Of a stretch of DNA of 64,000 bases, positions 18,388 to 28,948 are shown in pieces (positions within the stretch are counted from its first letter, which is position 1; the number at the start of each line of letters is the position of its first letter). The stretch covers positions 17,746,197-17,810,196 of the forward strand of contig CM057149.1 in assembly GCA_029964075.1 (NCBI GenBank). Reading direction: 5' to 3'. This DNA is from Patiria pectinifera. Taxonomy: Eukaryota; Echinodermata; Asteroidea; Valvatida; Asterinidae. The notes under the pieces were generated by a model that made no database searches, was not told the origin of the DNA, and saw nothing but the letters and a program-made list of their open reading frames with translations. The position numbers and the translations under genes are program-made.

Positions 18388-19739
18388 GTGAGACATCATA
18401 GAATACAACCATAAGAAAGTAAGAAACTGACATGATGATGCAGGACTGTCAAGAAATTAGGAAACTTCGTCCTCAGTAGCACGCGGTACCACGGTGTGTG
18501 GCCAGAGGTTCAGCGCAGCATACCGACGGCCACACTAGTGGGGCCGGTTTAATGCAAAATAATCGTTATTATTAAAAACGTGTGGCAGTTTTCATGAATA
18601 CATTTCAATTGGATTAAGAATGACATACACTATACCTACACTCAGGCTACAGTGACTTGTCCTATGTGACTGCTTGTAGTGCGATTCTGGAATCTGTTGG
18701 GCTTGCGACACAAGCAGAGCTAAGTAAGAGCAATCAGTCGGCCCGGAATGCATGCACAATGTGTGTGGAACACATGCAACATGCAAAAATAACAACTTTG
18801 TCATTGCGCCCTCAAGTGACAGTATAATGTTCCAAGATAGTCGATCTGAGTAATTACACAGACTGATAACTAGTCGACTGCTATGCTAGGAATTCGGCTC
18901 ATGCATGTTTTGTATTCCCCGTGCTATTAGGCGAAGCCGGGGTGGTGGTGGGGGGGGGGGGGGTGTGTAAGGGGGTATTTACCACCTAATATTTTGTAAA
19001 GAGTTCTCTTCTTTTTAAGTGCCTTTTTTATGAGCAAGTGACCTTTTTTGTGCCATCGGCCGTTCCGGGTTCCTTTTTTAAAATTCAGTTCACGCACGCA
19101 TATCGCCCTGAAAAGCACCATATCCCTTATTTTGCATAATCGTCGGTTTTGAGTAGTGCCCCCGTCGATAGATGATACCAGCCCCCCCCCCCTCACCACC
19201 ACCACCACTATTTGATTTTACGGAGCCCAAGTGTCCTGAGAAAAAGAGAAAAAAAGTGTCTACATTTCAGGACGGGTGTGCAGGTGCCCTTTTCACTTAT
19301 CCCCCCCCCCCCCCAATTAAATGACCTTGCTACGATACTGTATTTTAGAGTTTCACCACGAAAAAAAATAAGATTGTTCTTCTTTTCAATTGCTATTTTC
19401 CTAGCAATATAATAGTTAGTAACTATTGAATGACACATTTGAACGAAAACAATCCGGCCACCGACGTTTAGTTATTGACTTACTTCTTGAATTCTTTGGC
19501 TGCTTGAATCGCAGGGCAGGTATTTTGTGCACCCCCAAAAAGTAAAGTCCATTTTCAGAGGGTTGCAAACGCCCAAATTAAAATATAGGTTTCCCGACTA
19601 TTTTAAAACATTTTTCGTTCGAATTCACCGATTCTTTTTCGTCTAGCAACATCAATTTAGTGCACTTTCAATGTTTAATTTCGTCTTTTGTCAGACAACT
19701 TAAAAGTTAGTCCAAACAAATTCAAACAATGAGCACACG
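18388..19739. other. Noncoding stretch with mononucleotide G/C runs
   Basis: No supported gene is seen. There are G/C runs at about 18950-18962, 19181-19190 and 19303-19314, and CACCACCACC/GGTGGTGG tracts. ORFs here are short and owe their length to these runs. Confidence 0.4.
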
Positions 19740-20662
19740 TTTTCGACCCGGTGTATTCGATTTCGTCTCGTATAAGCCGAATCGTGTTGTTCGGAAATCA
19801 AATTCGTCTAATGTATTCATATATGACGAATTTGATCTCTGAATGCTGCCATTCGACAACAGCTCAGACGGATTTGATCTGTAATTACGAATATTTTCGA
19901 CCCGGTGACTATAAAAAGGGTGACCGTACTTTGAAATTAAATGGTGAATGACTAAATTGGTTTCGTTAAAAGCATGTGATTTTTTTTCTCGGACGAAATT
20001 GAATATTACATTGGTGAATCTGAATGAATTTTTTTAAAAATAGCCGGGAAAAAACCTATAATTATTAATAAATTAATAATTATTTTTTTATTAAAACAAA
20101 CATACAAATTGAAAATTTGTTAGGAGAAAAAGCAATTTTTGAAGAAATCGATTCAAATTGTTAGCTTCGATAAATCCTTCCAATTACGTAGTATTCCAAT
20201 TACGTAGTATTCATTTAGCTCTTTTCCCCATTTTGTCTACTTCAAGAATTTTATTGATGAAAATTATTTTCCACATTATTTTGTATAATCATATAGGTTT
20301 TCCCGGCTTTTTTTTTTAAAGATTTTGCATTCAAAGTCACCAACAATATCATTTAATTTCGTCCACGAAAAATTTCACACGCTTTTAACAATACCAATTT
20401 ATTAGTCATTTACCATTCAATTATAAAGTTTGGTCACCCTCTTTATCGGGTCAAGAAATAGTCGTCATTACAGATCAAATTCGTCTAAGCTGTTGCCGAA
20501 TGGCAGCATTCGGAGATCAAATTCGTCTCATATAATTCAATTAGTAGACGAATTTGATTTCTGAATAACACGATTCGGCGTACACGAGACGAAATTGTAA
20601 TACTCCTGAGCTAAATGAATACTACGTAATTGGAATACTACGTAATTGGAAGGTTTTATCGT
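19740..20662. repeat. Interleaved large inverted repeats
   Basis: Arm A (about 19740-20060) carries CGATTTCGTCTCGT, AAATCAAATTCGTC, GACGAATTTGATCTCTGAATGCTGCCATTCG and ATAAAAAGGGTGACC. It is mirrored by A' (about 20290-20602), which has GGTCACCCTCTTTAT, CGAATGGCAGCATTCGGAGATC and ACGAGACGAAAT. Arm B (about 20168-20222, CCAATTACGTAGTATT twice, then CATTTAGCTC) is mirrored by B' (about 20608-20662). The order A-B-A'-B' means the two palindromes are interleaved rather than nested. It contains no ORF of note and is probably composed of one or two foldback transposons. Confidence 0.8.
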
Positions 20663-20809
20663 TCCTACATTATTTTGCTGTGCATCAACAGAAAAATTAT
20701 AAAATAAATAACAGAGAACGTTATTTTCCTTATGAAAATAATTTTCCATGATAAGATTCTTGAAACGAAAGGTGGACGCGTGGACCAAAAAAAAAAAAAA
20801 AAGGAAAAC

Positions 20810-21256
20810 AAAAATAATGCCTGTTTGGCGTTATTTCAAGGTTTTAAAACAGTCGCTACGTGGGTATACGGACCGGGTGCGCGCACAGACGATGCTGGAA
20901 GCCGTCTCCACACGTTACCGGGCCGCCATGGGGTGTACCACTTGGAAAGTGTTTCCTGACACGTTTGAGGGCAGAGAACCTTGCCTCTCTTTTTTTTTCA
21001 AAATTTACTAATTAATGTTCACGTTATGAAAAACAAAGAGGCCGACTTGCTTTTTTTTACTTTACAGAACCCGGCAACAGCATGGCAGGATGCAAGAATC
21101 GCCAGATCTTTTGTGAGGCCAATATTAGATTCTGTGCCGAGAATTCAATGTGGCCTAGACAATTACCGTATGTGCCCGGAACACAACTACGTGCGCGCAC
21201 GCCGTCGGTTCAGTTTAAGCAAAGGATTCCTCCACGAGAAAATTAATCGAGCATGA
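20810..21256 (+). other. CpG-rich open stretches, possible exons of unknown gene
   Basis: Two GC- and CpG-rich islands (about 20840-20965 and 21068-21256) are open in more than one frame. One reading begins MPVWRYFKVLKQSLRG; a second follows a good acceptor (TTTACTTTACAG at about 21067) and begins NPATAWQDARIARSF, ending at a stop at 21256. Phases do not join cleanly to each other or to the 18314 exon. I recognise no family. They may be 3' exons of a gene starting near 18.3 kb, or a regulatory island. Confidence 0.2.
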
Positions 21257-22093
21257 ATTCCTTTTTCAAGGACACGCCCTGCGCATGAGCCCGGTTACAT
21301 TAACCCAAAACCCTCTCTTAAATGTTTCCTACATGTCGTCTCTGAAACGGACTTGCTCAGATCTCCTCTCAAGCATGCGAATAAAAAAAATGTTACACAG
21401 CCATCTTTGTCTAGACGGATCATAGAGCAAGCTCGCGAAATCGTTCTGCTAGAAAGAGATTCGTAAAAAGAGTACATGTTTTACGATATTTTGTTTCCTA
21501 ATTTCAAGAATTCGGGGATTACACATACCGTCACACTTAGTTCCTTGCTTGGTACTCACACAAAAATTAGTAATCGTTGAAAACGTTTATCACCGTTCTG
21601 AAGCTTGAAGGAGCTTCGAAATGTCCCCTTTTTTCCAATCAAAATATTGGGTTTTTTTTTCAGAAGGAAGGGTTTTTAGACTGAAAGACTGTTCCTTAGG
21701 AAGTGATTAACGATAACAATCGGCCCTATAGGCTCCTTCGTGTAAAAGGCTTCTGCCTTTGCACCTTTCGGTACAAAAAATATATTTATTTTCCTTTTAA
21801 TTGGATGATGTTACAAAAATGACCCATACCTTGCTTTACAAAATAGGCTCCTATATAGAACAAAACTACTGGACCGAATCGGGCGATCTTGCCTTTACTT
21901 TTCTTCTAAAAAGATTTTTCAAGCATTCTTTGGTGTGAGTCTCAGGGTAGTGGAGGTATGCCATTCCGGTTTTTCTCCCCCCCCCCCCACACTGTATAGA
22001 AAGAGCAATGTATTATCCATCATTTGCCCCCCCCCCCCCCAAAAAAAAACCACTTTGTTTTAATACCCAAATCATCCTATAATAAAGGAAACA
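21257..22093. other. Intergenic, upstream of the GPCR array
   Basis: No gene is seen. C runs lie at about 21978-21989 and 22027-22040. The homology to the GPCR repeat unit begins only at about 22094. Confidence 0.4.
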
Positions 22094-22370
22094 TTAAATC
22101 CCACTTGGGGCAGATATGCAATTATGGAAGTGACGAATGGATCTTGTAATAGCCTGGTCGATTCCATTCAAAGCTCCTATCGGTATTCTGTATACAGACA
22201 CGGCTATTTCCATGAGTATCGTCACGTTTATTGGACAAGAAATTCTACTCAGGATCGCTTATAACGGATGCGTCATCTGGCACGGTCATCTCTCGATGTC
22301 TTGCGACCAAAGAGGTTTCACGTACAGGAAGATTAGACTCCAGCACCTTTTTGTTCTATGAAAAAAAGCA
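22094..22370 (+). pseudogene. Degenerate copy of the GPCR 5' flank
   Basis: This aligns with 25370-25665 and 28653-28948 (for example TATGGAAGTGACGA, CGTTTATTGGACAAGA, TGTCTTGCGACCAAAGAGGTTTCA). Where the other two copies keep an open frame, this one has in-frame stops and small deletions, so the upstream ORF is lost here. Confidence 0.6.
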
Positions 22371-23387
22371 ATGGAAAAGATACTAGTTTTACGAATTTAT
22401 AAGACTATCGTGGGCATTATGGGCATCTTAGGCAACGGTCTTGTCTGTCTCGTCATCGGTAAAGTCTCATCAATGCAGACTCGCACCAACGCCTTCATCT
22501 TCCACCAAGCCGTGGTGGATATCTTGGGCTCAACTATGATTCTCCTACAGAGTGAAGTTCCGCTGCCCGAACCCCTACCCGACAGTGCCCAGGGGTACTT
22601 CATCTGCGTCGTCTGGAACAGTAACTTTGTACTTTTTCTCCTGTTTGTAATTTCAACTTATAATCTGCTGTCATTAACCATGGAGAGGTACTTCGCCATC
22701 GTTTATCCTTTCAAGTACCAAGCGGCGTTCGCTGCGCACCCACGGCTGAAAGTCGGCCTGATCATCGCCGGCTGTTGGGTCCTCGGAGTCGCAATCAAAG
22801 CCTACGTTGCAGTGATCTTTGAGTTCTCCAACGGCAAGTGTGTGCCGAGGGATATCCCAATCTCCCAGGTCATGGGGATCCTGACGGCCGTCCTGCAGTA
22901 CGTGGTACCGGTGGCAGTGATGCTGTTCGCGTACATCCGTATCAGCATGGAGCTCAAGAGAGGAGCGGCCCGGGTGGGACCGGCACCAGCACCGGCACGG
23001 GCGGCTGCGGCACCCGCTGCCGGTACATCCAACTCACACACCGCCCAGCCAGCACCGAATATGATGGAATCCCTCATGCAGGCCAGACGCAACACCTTCA
23101 AGACCCTACTGATCGTCTTCATCACGTTTGTATTCTGCTGGACACCAAACCAGTTTCTGTTCTTCATGTTCAATGTCGGTTGGACGGTGCACGATAAGTG
23201 GTACTACCTTCTGTCTGTGGCGATGGTGGCTACCAACTGCTGCGTCAACCCGGTCATCTACGCCTTCAAGTACCGGCAGTTTCGCAAAGGATTTTCGGAG
23301 ATGGTCGGACGCGGAAAACGCAACCGCAATGTGCCTAATAATGCGATCGCCACACACCAAATTAGCCGCCAAATCCCAAACGAATGA
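22371..23387 (+). CDS. Rhodopsin-family GPCR, tandem copy 1
   Basis: An intronless 338-aa seven-helix receptor. Class A landmarks: GN at residues 21-22 (helix 1), D50 in HQAVVD (helix 2), C79 and C157 (the likely helix 3-loop 2 disulphide), ERY at 105-107, a Pro/Ala-rich third inner loop (about 200-230), CWTP at 256-259 and NPVIY at 293-297 followed by a short helix 8. The N-terminus before helix 1 is only about 9 residues and lacks N-glycosylation sites, unusually short for a peptide receptor. The ligand is unknown; it resembles lineage-specific single-exon sensory-type receptors described in echinoderms. Start chosen: first ATG, conserved in all three copies. It is first of three copies in 3.3-kb units, all on the plus strand. 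Confidence 0.9.
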   Translation: MEKILVLRIYKTIVGIMGILGNGLVCLVIGKVSSMQTRTNAFIFHQAVVDILGSTMILLQSEVPLPEPLPDSAQGYFICVVWNSNFVLFLLFVISTYNLLSLTMERYFAIVYPFKYQAAFAAHPRLKVGLIIAGCWVLGVAIKAYVAVIFEFSNGKCVPRDIPISQVMGILTAVLQYVVPVAVMLFAYIRISMELKRGAARVGPAPAPARAAAAPAAGTSNSHTAQPAPNMMESLMQARRNTFKTLLIVFITFVFCWTPNQFLFFMFNVGWTVHDKWYYLLSVAMVATNCCVNPVIYAFKYRQFRKGFSEMVGRGKRNRNVPNNAIATHQISRQIPNE

Positions 23388-25334
23388 AATCGAACATTGA
23401 AAACTCATATAATAGTTGCATGCTTCAAGTTTGATTCATTTCATGCACTCATGATATCCCGAGGTAGGTAGTCATAGTAGAGTAAAATCATTCTTGGGGT
23501 GTTTTTTTTTTTCGAAATGAATCTTGGACAGTTTTTCCATAGATGGAGGAAAGAATAATTATAAAGAATTCGAGAAAACTGAGTACCTCGTCCAAAAGTG
23601 TCTCATATTCGAAACGTTGAAAAAACGGCACTAAATAGTTCAGAAGGATTGACCTATCTGTTTGTGAACTCATCGGCAACTGTTTATTATTTTTGGAGAT
23701 TAAGCTTTAACATCCAAATGTCCAATGCAAGTATACGGTGAAAATTCTATTATTGGAAGTTTGAAATATTCGCATTTCTTCAGGTAAAATCGAAATCATG
23801 CCGCCTAGGCCTACTCATGTAAAACTGTGAATAATAATCATACGTTATGTATATTTATGAAAAACGGTTTCCAATAACTTGTACAGATATGTCGCACATA
23901 ATTATTAGAATTCATCGTATTTGTTCACAGAGCCTTTAAAAGAAAAAGCGGCATTAATTGCAGAAAAAGGTGTAAACAAAAAGCTGTTTTATTTCTAATA
24001 TTGTTATGGGGATTTCGTGTGCCTGGCATGCAGAAGGCCATTTTGCGCGAAACGCGTTATCACCAAAATGTTCCCAGCAAAAGGGCATATCTAGAAAACT
24101 GCCTCCATTTTAATGAAATTTAAACATAATCCTTCAGAAATGAACACAAGTTGCTCCAAAAATTATGATTTAGACGTGTGACAAAAAAATGTAACATTTG
24201 TACGATTTATGATACGCGTGGGAGATCATTGGATTCATAATGCGCCTTTCCATGCAATTTTCATGAAAGCGATTTTCGCATCAGAACGCTCATAAACATG
24301 TCCTTCTGCCGGGCACCCTACGTATTTGTTGGTGGTATATACATTATTTCAATGTTTTTCAAAGGCCCGTCGGTCGCATCACGAACCGGCGTATCTCAAT
24401 TTTTGGCCAAATTGAGTTTTTGTCATCAACGTTTTTATTTCATCAGAATGCTCATCCTTTATACAAAGTTTTATTCCGATCCGAGTTCTGATTAATTAAA
24501 AACACTAATTAGACTCTGCGGTGTATCTCTAAAAACTCTGAAATCGTTCACCATGAAGTGACGTTTTAAGATACGCCGCTTTACACGCTAATTCCCGTAG
24601 TGCTATGACGTCACCAAGGAGCATCAACATGAAAAGCGTGCATTTAGAGTTGTACGAACCGATGTATACGGCCACTGTTACGCGTTGTATGAAATACGAT
24701 AAACATGATAGAAATCTGTTTCAGGAAGTGATGTGTATCTTGGGAACCGAATTTCTTAAAAACTAAGCAACTCAGATGCAAACGGATTGCATACGATGAA
24801 GTTTAATCTATAATTTACTAGCAAAAAACGAAAAAGCTTGAAATCTTACACAGGAAGTAAAAGGAATGAGCCTGCAAAAATAGGACCAACTTCAAATTGG
24901 TTTTTCTCAAAACGCAAAAAAAAAATGGGTTACGTCGGTTCGTGGTGCAACCGACATGCATATGCATGTATATCACAAGACAATAATAAAATGCACGTTC
25001 CTTTGTGTATAAATTGTGAACATGTACAAACTGTTTGGAGATAAATCATAGAAATGTGTGTATAATAATATTACTGTTTCAACAAATTATTCTTCAAAAA
25101 CAATAACCTTCTTATTAAATGTCTCAAGGATAGCCAACAGGAAGTTAAGGTCAAAGTGGAAATCGTGAAATCTTGATGTGTACACGTGTAGTTGAAATGC
25201 CGAACAGTGGTTTTGTAATTTTTTTCCGGACTCAGTGGAAATTCCATAATGCTCACCAAAAGAAATGTAAGGTTTATTTCGTAAACGAAGCGTGTTTACG
25301 ACAACTATCGTTTTTCTTTGTTATACTCATTTGG
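23388..25334. repeat. Spacer of GPCR tandem unit A
   Basis: This noncoding spacer is nearly identical to 26683-28617 with only scattered substitutions and small indels, showing a recent segmental duplication. A 65-codon open stretch at 24298 is kept in the second copy (27586), but so is everything around it, so it is not good evidence of a gene. Confidence 0.85.
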
Positions 25335-25601
25335 ATGATTCAATCCACTTTGCGAGACAATTCTCCTGGTGCAGATTATTATGGGAGTGACGAGGATCAT
25401 CTTGGTAGCCTGGCCGATTCCACTCATTATAGCTCCTATCCCAACACGACGAACGAGTACTCTGTATTATGCATACGGAGACAAGCTATTCGCATAATAA
25501 TATCTTCGCGTTTATTGGACAAGAGCGCTTATAAAGGATGCGTCAACTGCTACGGTTGTCTCTTGATGTCTTGCGATCAAAGAGGTTTCAAGTTTATGTA
25601 G
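25335..25601 (+). CDS. Conserved short ORF upstream of GPCR copy 2
   Basis: From an ATG at 25335 the frame encodes MIQSTLRDNSPGADYYGSDE and on, 88 residues, ending 64 bases before the receptor ATG. Its first 45 residues are acidic and Tyr/Ser-rich and include the sequon NTT, like the outer N-terminus of a GPCR. It could be an exon spliced to the receptor, replacing its very short N-terminus, or an upstream ORF that limits translation. No strong splice sites are visible. The frame is open in copy 3 but broken in copy 1. Confidence 0.3.
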   Translation: MIQSTLRDNSPGADYYGSDEDHLGSLADSTHYSSYPNTTNEYSVLCIRRQAIRIIISSRLLDKSAYKGCVNCYGCLLMSCDQRGFKFM

Positions 25602-25665
25602 TCAAAAACTTGAACACCCTTTTACTCAAATAGCTGCACACAATAGGCCTATTGCTGATATAGAC

Positions 25666-26682
25666 ATGGAAAAGATACTAGTTTTACGGATCTATAAGAC
25701 TATCGTGGGCATTATTGGCATCTTGGGCAACGGTCTCGTCTGTCTCGTCATCGGTAAAGTCTCATCGCTGCAGACTCGCACCAACGCCTTCATCTTCCAC
25801 CAAGCCGTGGTGGATGTCTTGGGCTCAACTATGATTCTCCTACAGAGTGAAGTTCCGCTGCCCGAACCCCTACCCGACAGCGCCCAGGGGCACTTCATCT
25901 GCGTCTTCTGCAACAGTAACTTTGTCCTGTTCCTCATGTTTGTAATATCGACTTTCAACCTTTTGTCGTTGACCATGGAGAGGTACTTCGCCATCGTTCA
26001 TCCGTTCAAGTACCAAGCGGCAATCGCTGTACGCCCACGGTTGAAAGTCGGCTTGATCATTGTTGGTTGTTGGGTCCTCGGAGTCACAATCAAGTCTTAC
26101 GGTCTGGCGATATTCGAGTTTCCGAACGGCAAGTGTGTGGCAAGGGATATCCCGATTTCCCTGATCATGGGGATCCTGACGGTTGTCCTGCAGTACGTGG
26201 TACCGGTGGCAATTATGCTGTTCGCGTACATCCGTATCAGCATGGAGCTCAAGAGAGGAGCGGCCCGGGTGGGACCGGCACCAGCACCGGCACCGACGGC
26301 TGCGGCACCCGCTGCCGGTACATCCAACTCACACACCGCCCAGCCAGCACCGAATATGATGGAATCCCTCATGCAGGCCAGACGCAACACCTTCAAGACC
26401 TTACTGATCGTCTTCATCACGTTCTTGGTCTGCTGGACACCAAACCAGTTTCTGTTCTTCATGTTCAATGTCGGTTGGACGGTGCACGATAAGTGGTACT
26501 ACCTTCTGTCTGTGGCGATGGTGGCCACCAACTGCTGCGTCAACCCGGTCATCTACGCCTTCAAGTACCGCCAGTTTCGCAACGGATTTTTGGAGATGGT
26601 CGGACGCGGAGAACGCAACCGCAATATGCCCAATAATGCGATCGCTACTCACCAAATTAGCCGCCAAATCCCAAACGAATGA
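25666..26682 (+). CDS. Rhodopsin-family GPCR, tandem copy 2
   Basis: An intronless 338-aa paralogue of copy 1, same length and same motifs: GN, HQAVVD, ERY (105-107), CWTP, NPVIY, and the Pro/Ala-rich loop 3 (PAPAPTAAAPAAG). It differs most from the other copies in helices 3 to 5 (HFICVFCNSNFVLFLMF, STFNLLSL, IKSYGLAIFEFPNGK), regions that line the ligand pocket in class A receptors. The start ATG lies 3295 bases after that of copy 1. A conserved short ORF precedes it. Ligand unknown. Confidence 0.9.
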   Translation: MEKILVLRIYKTIVGIIGILGNGLVCLVIGKVSSLQTRTNAFIFHQAVVDVLGSTMILLQSEVPLPEPLPDSAQGHFICVFCNSNFVLFLMFVISTFNLLSLTMERYFAIVHPFKYQAAIAVRPRLKVGLIIVGCWVLGVTIKSYGLAIFEFPNGKCVARDIPISLIMGILTVVLQYVVPVAIMLFAYIRISMELKRGAARVGPAPAPAPTAAAPAAGTSNSHTAQPAPNMMESLMQARRNTFKTLLIVFITFLVCWTPNQFLFFMFNVGWTVHDKWYYLLSVAMVATNCCVNPVIYAFKYRQFRNGFLEMVGRGERNRNMPNNAIATHQISRQIPNE

Positions 26683-28617
26683 AATCGAACATTGAAGACT
26701 CATATAATAGTTGCATGCTTCAAGTTTGATTTATTTCATACACTCATGATATCCCGAGGTATAGGTACTCATAGTGGAGTGAAATGATTCTTGGGTGGTT
26801 TTTTTTTCGAAATGAATCTTGGACAGTTTTTGAATAGATGGGGGAAAGAATAATTATAAAGAATTCGAGAAAATGAGTACCTCGTCCACAGGTTTCTCAT
26901 TCGAAACGTTGAAAAACGGCACTAAATAGTTCATCAGGATTGACCTATCTGTTTGTGAACTCATTGGCAACTGTTTATTATTTTTGGAGATTAAGCTTTA
27001 ACATCCAAATGTCCAATGCAAGTATACGGTGAAAATTCTATTATTGGAAGTTTGAAATATTCGCATTTCTTCAGGTAAAATCGAAATCATGCCGCCTAGG
27101 CCTACTCATGTAAAACTGTGAATAATAATCATACGTTATGTATATTTATGAAAAACGGTTTCCAATAACTTGTACAGATATGTCGCACATAATTATTAGA
27201 ATTCATCGTATTTGTTCACAGAGCCTTTAAAAAAAACCGCATTAATTGCAGAAAAAGGTGTAAATAAAAAGCTGTTTTATTTCTAATATTGTTATGGGGA
27301 TTTCGTGTGCCTGGCATGCAGAAGGCCATTTTGCGCGAAACGCGTTATCACCAAAATGTTCCCAGCAAAAGGGCATATCCAGAAAAACTGCCTCCATTTT
27401 AATGAAATTTAAACATATTCCTTCAGAAATGAACACAAATTGCTCCAAAAATTATGATTTAGACGTGTGACAAAAAATGTAACATTTGTACGATTTATGA
27501 TACGCGTGGGAGATCATTGGATTCATAATGCGCCTTTCCATGCAATTTTCCTGAAAGCGATTTTCGCATCAGAACGCTCATAAACATGTCCTTCTGCCGG
27601 GCACCCTACGTATTTGTTGGTGGTATATACATTATTTCAATGTTTTTCAAAGGCCCGTCGGTCGCATCACGAACCGGCGTGTCTCAATTTTTGGCCAAAT
27701 TGAGTTTTTGTCATCAACGTTTTTATTTCATCAGAATGCTTATCCTTTATACAAAGTTTTATTCCGACCTGAGTTCTGATTAACTGAAAACACTTATTAG
27801 ACTCTGCGGTGTATCTTTAAAAACTGAAATCATTAACCACGAAGCGACGTTTTACGATACGCCGCTTTACACGCTAATTTCCATAATGCTATGACGTCAC
27901 CAAGGAGCATCAACATGAAAAGTGTGCATTTAGAGTTGCACGAACCATTACGCGCGTTGTATGAAATACGATAACCATGATAGAAATCTGTTTCAGGAAG
28001 TGACGAGTATCTTGGGAATCGAATTTCTTAAAAACTAAGCAACTCAGATGCAAACGGATTGCGTACGATGAAGTTTAATCTATAATTTACTAGCAAAAAC
28101 TAAAAAGCTTGAAATCTTACACAGGAAGTAAAAGGAATGAGCCTGCAAAAATAGGACCAACTTGAAATTGGTTTTTCTCAAAACGCAAAAAAAAAAATGC
28201 GTTACGTCGGTTCGTGGTGCAACCGACATGCATAATGCATGTAGGCCCCCTATATCACAAGACAATAATAAAATGCACGTTCATTTGTGTATAAATTGTG
28301 AACATGTACAAAATGTTTGGAGATAAATCATAGAAATGTGTGTATAATAATATTACTGTTTCAACAAATTATTCTTCAAAAACAATAACCTTCTTATTAA
28401 ATGTCTCAAGGATAGCCAACTGAAAGTTGAGGTCAAAGTGGAAATCGTGAAATCTTGATGTGCACACGTGTAGTTGAAATGTCGAACAGTGGTTTTGTTA
28501 AAAAAATTCCGGACTCAGTGGAAATTCCATAATGCTCACCAAAAGAAATGTAAGGTTTATTTCGTAAACGAAGCGTGTTTACGACAACTATCGTTTTTCT
28601 TTGTTATACTCATTTGG
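26683..28617. repeat. Spacer of GPCR tandem unit B
   Basis: Near-identical duplicate of 23388-25334. Small differences include a CCCCCTATATCAC insertion near 28245 and loss of about 20 bases near 27945. No separate gene is seen. Confidence 0.85.
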
Positions 28618-28884
28618 ATGATTCAATCCACTTTGCGAGACAATTCTCCTGGTGCAGATTATTATGGGAGTGACGAGGATCATCTTGGTAGCCTGGCCGA
28701 TTCCACTCATTATAGCTCCTATCCCAACACGACGTACCAGTACTCTGTATTATGCATACGGAGACAAGCTATTCGCATAATAATATCTTCACGTTTATTG
28801 GACAAGAGCGCTTATAAAGGATGCGTCAACTGGTACGGTCGTCTCTTGATGTCTTGCGATCAAAGAGGTTTCAAGTTTATGTAG
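28618..28884 (+). CDS. Conserved short ORF upstream of GPCR copy 3
   Basis: Counterpart of 25335-25601, same length and open throughout. Most of the few differences from that copy change the amino acid (for example NTTNEY becomes NTTYQY, and NCYGC becomes NWYGR), so there is no clear sign of purifying selection. See the copy-2 entry for possible roles. Confidence 0.3.
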   Translation: MIQSTLRDNSPGADYYGSDEDHLGSLADSTHYSSYPNTTYQYSVLCIRRQAIRIIISSRLLDKSAYKGCVNWYGRLLMSCDQRGFKFM

Positions 28885-28948
28885 TCAAAAACTTGAACAC
28901 CCTTTTACTCAAATAGCTGCACACAATAGGCCTATTGCTGATATATAC

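Noticed and set aside
22802..23173. Long minus-strand frames inside all three GPCR genes
   Set aside because: They are reverse-frame shadows of the receptors, preserved because the coding strand is.
24298..24495. 65-codon ORF in the GPCR spacer, repeated at 27586
   Set aside because: Conserved only because the whole spacer is duplicated. The surrounding noncoding bases are equally conserved and there is no family match.
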